Below are positions 62,480 through 64,000 of a stretch of 64,000 nucleotides of DNA, in pieces. The notes beneath the pieces are model-generated. The model did not search any database and was not told the origin of the DNA. It worked only from the letters and a program-made list of their open reading frames with translations. The position numbers and the translations under genes are program-made. How positions within the stretch are numbered: position 1 is the stretch's first letter; each line of letters begins with the position of its first letter. The stretch is from JAKPAM01 sp047601745 (GTDB taxonomy: Bacteria > Pseudomonadota > Gammaproteobacteria > Burkholderiales > Burkholderiaceae_E): NCBI GenBank assembly GCA_047601745.1, contig JASGIS010000001.1, positions 2,356,001 through 2,420,000 on the forward strand, written 5' to 3'.

Positions 62480-63649
62480 ATGATCGAGGCTTCGTCGCCC
62501 GCACCCGGTGGTGATGCCGACGCCGACGTCGACGCTTACCTGCAGCGGCTGCGCGTCGAACGCCGCTGTTCGGTGCACACGATCGCCGCCTACCGGATCG
62601 AGCTGCGCGCGTTGTGCGAGACCGGACCCGGCCGCGCATGGGCCGACTGGACCGAGCACGACGTGCGGCGATGGGTCGCGCAGGCGACGCGCGAAGGCCT
62701 GGCGCCTCGGTCGATCGCGCGCCGGCTGTCGTGCTGGCGCGGCTTCTTCGACTGGCTGGGCGAACGCCGTCGCGTGACGCTGAACCCGGCGCGCGGCGTG
62801 CGCGCGCCGAAGCCGCCCAGGCGCCTGCCCAAGGCGCTGCCGCCGGACATGGCGGTACGCCTGGTCGGCTTCGAGCCGCAGGCTGCCGGATCGGCCGATG
62901 ATCACGAAGCCGACGCCTTGCTGCGCGACAAGGCGATCGTCGAGCTGCTGTACTCGTCGGGTCTTCGCTTGTCCGAGCTGATCGGACTCGACCATCGTTA
63001 CGTCGAACGAGGCCCCTACCGCTCGATCGGATGGATCGACCTGGCGCAGGCCGAGGCGACGGTGTGGGGCAAGGGGGGCAAGCGGCGGACCGTGCCGATC
63101 GGCTCGAAGGCGCTGGCGGCGCTGAGCGCATGGCTGCCGGTGCGCGAGCGCTGGCTGCAGGCGTTGACGCCCCGGCGGGAGGTGGTGCTGGACGACGCCG
63201 ACCGCGCCGCGCTGTTCGTCGCCGCCAGCGGCCGGCGGCTCGCGGCGCGCGCGGTGCAGCGGCTGGTCAAGCGGCTCGCGCAGCAGCAGGGCATCGAGGC
63301 CGACGTGCATCCGCACGTGTTGCGCCACTCGTTCGCCAGCCATCTGCTGCAATCGAGCGGCGATCTTCGCGCGGTCCAGGACCTGCTGGGCCATGCGAGC
63401 ATTGCGACGACGCAGATCTACACGTCGCTGGACTTCCAGCGGCTGGCCGCCGTCTACGACGCCGCCCATCCGAGGGCGCGTCGCAGGACGCCGGGTGAGA
63501 CCGCCACGCCGGGTAATGAGTGGCCGCGGGTCGATGCCCGGGTACCGGTCGATGCCGCCGGCGTGCGGGCCGAGGCCGGGCCGACGGCTGATGCCGGACC
63601 GCCGGCCGATGCTGGACCGCCGGCCGATGCCGGCGCGGACAAACCCTAG
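62480..63649 (+). CDS. xerC: Tyrosine recombinase XerC with a C-terminal extension
   Basis: 389 residues against ~300 normally. N-terminal SAM-like domain (DVDAYLQRLRVERRCSVHTI). Catalytic residues: R163 in SSGLRLSELIG, Lys in WGKGGKRR, H279 and R282 in HVLRHSFASHLL, H305 in LLGHASIATT and Y314 in QIYTSLD. With XerD it resolves chromosome dimers at dif. The last ~60 residues are Pro/Ala/Asp/Gly-rich with an 18-bp repeat (ADAGPP), not part of the fold; the C-terminal helix that contacts XerD lies just before, so the tail might affect that contact. Its stop overlaps the stop of the convergent stress-protein gene. Confidence 0.95.
   Translation: MIEASSPAPGGDADADVDAYLQRLRVERRCSVHTIAAYRIELRALCETGPGRAWADWTEHDVRRWVAQATREGLAPRSIARRLSCWRGFFDWLGERRRVTLNPARGVRAPKPPRRLPKALPPDMAVRLVGFEPQAAGSADDHEADALLRDKAIVELLYSSGLRLSELIGLDHRYVERGPYRSIGWIDLAQAEATVWGKGGKRRTVPIGSKALAALSAWLPVRERWLQALTPRREVVLDDADRAALFVAASGRRLAARAVQRLVKRLAQQQGIEADVHPHVLRHSFASHLLQSSGDLRAVQDLLGHASIATTQIYTSLDFQRLAAVYDAAHPRARRRTPGETATPGNEWPRVDARVPVDAAGVRAEAGPTADAGPPADAGPPADAGADKP
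63583..63640. repeat. 18-bp tandem repeat coding the XerC C-terminal tail
   Basis: Three imperfect copies of an 18-bp unit (GCCGGCCGATGCCGGACC type) encode ADAGPP hexapeptides just before the XerC stop. The unit keeps the frame. Confidence 0.8.
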
Positions 63650-64000
63650 TCCGCCAGCATCAGTGCCGTCAAGCCGATGCCGATGCCGGCCGGCAGCGCG
63701 AACCGGCTCAGGCGGCTCGGGCTGCCGTCGCTGAGCACGGCCACCGGGATCGTCGCGCCGTCCAGCACGTCGCGACTGATCGACGGCAGCAGCGCGCGTT
63801 GCCAGGCCGGCTTGCGCCGGATGCCCAGCACGATCTGGTCGGCACCGACCCGCGCCGCTTCGTCGAGTACGGCCTGGCCGATCGGCCCTTCGGCGACCAG
63901 CGCGCGATACGGCACGCCCGACTCGCGCAACAGCTTGATCGCCGGCGCCAGCGAATCGCGCGCGCGCGATTCGCGGTACGCGGCCAGTTCGGCGCGCGGC
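63646..64000 (-). CDS. Universal stress protein family, C-terminal part; gene continues right of the window
   Basis: The frame is open to the window edge; about 117 residues are visible. LLRESGVPYRALVAEGPIGQ, then AVLDEAARVGADQIVLGIRR and ATIPVAVLSDGS, are the second half of a UspA fold, ending with the segment where ATP-binding members carry a G-x2-G-x9-G motif (here GIRRKPAWQRALLPSISRDV, not clearly complete). After it comes a hydrophobic tail FALPAGIGIGLTALMLAD, which is unusual and could be a membrane-associating end. Stop codons of this gene and xerC overlap (CTAG). Confidence 0.85.
   Translation of the reverse strand, partial: PRAELAAYRESRARDSLAPAIKLLRESGVPYRALVAEGPIGQAVLDEAARVGADQIVLGIRRKPAWQRALLPSISRDVLDGATIPVAVLSDGSPSRLSRFALPAGIGIGLTALMLAD

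Overview
The window is very GC-rich, gene-dense chromosomal DNA that most resembles a betaproteobacterium of the order Burkholderiales. The main support is the right-hand block: metK facing away from two lipid A acyltransferase genes, then dapF, a DUF484 gene and xerC. Other support comes from metF-ahcY under an S-adenosylhomocysteine riboswitch, ribB under an FMN riboswitch, a Burkholderia-type porin, and the MidA-type methyltransferase / pteridine-reductase-like / folB / ttcA neighbourhood. No tRNA, rRNA, CRISPR array or intact insertion sequence was seen.

Layout, left to right. 1-3.3 kb looks accessory: the C-terminal part of an SF1 helicase, thpR with a LexA-type palindrome upstream, and a Phd/VapC toxin-antitoxin pair in less GC-rich DNA. 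3.3-6.6 kb is glmU-glmS (UDP-GlcNAc synthesis). 7-9 kb is a two-gene threonine kinase / threonine-phosphate decarboxylase module (aminopropanol phosphate for cobamides). 9.4-15.3 kb holds a porin, a DUF6279 lipoprotein, an enoyl-CoA hydratase-like gene, a DUF3800 remnant, a nitronate monooxygenase-like gene and a stand-alone TrpB2. 15.5-20.2 kb is putA with a PIN/RHH toxin-antitoxin pair directly upstream.

20.3-32.3 kb is a 12-kb run on the minus strand. It comprises the pteridine-reductase-like gene, folB, ttcA, ubiB, then tcuR-tcuA-tcuB (tricarballylate oxidation) followed by aldehyde dehydrogenase, beta-hydroxyacid dehydrogenase and acyl-CoA carboxylase beta genes. 32.4-41.6 kb is housekeeping: MidA-like methyltransferase, ribB, an exported methyltransferase, quinone oxidoreductase, MaoC-type hydratase, cca, a soluble lytic transglycosylase and 5-formyl-THF cyclo-ligase.

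41.8-54.1 kb is the most unusual part. A response regulator and hybrid histidine kinase precede a 1907-residue protein joining a GMC oxidoreductase, an alpha/beta hydrolase with a cysteine nucleophile, and a PhoD-like metallophosphatase. A LuxR-type regulator and a translationally overlapping HD-GYP/EAL pair (c-di-GMP turnover) follow. 54.4-64 kb is the methyl cycle (metF, ahcY, metK), lipid A acylation, dapF, xerC and a partial universal stress protein.

A theme across the window is short tandem repeats. Within genes the units are multiples of three and lengthen protein termini or linkers (PutA, TcuB, the pteridine-reductase-like protein, RibB, the exported methyltransferase, XerC). Between genes the units are often not multiples of three.
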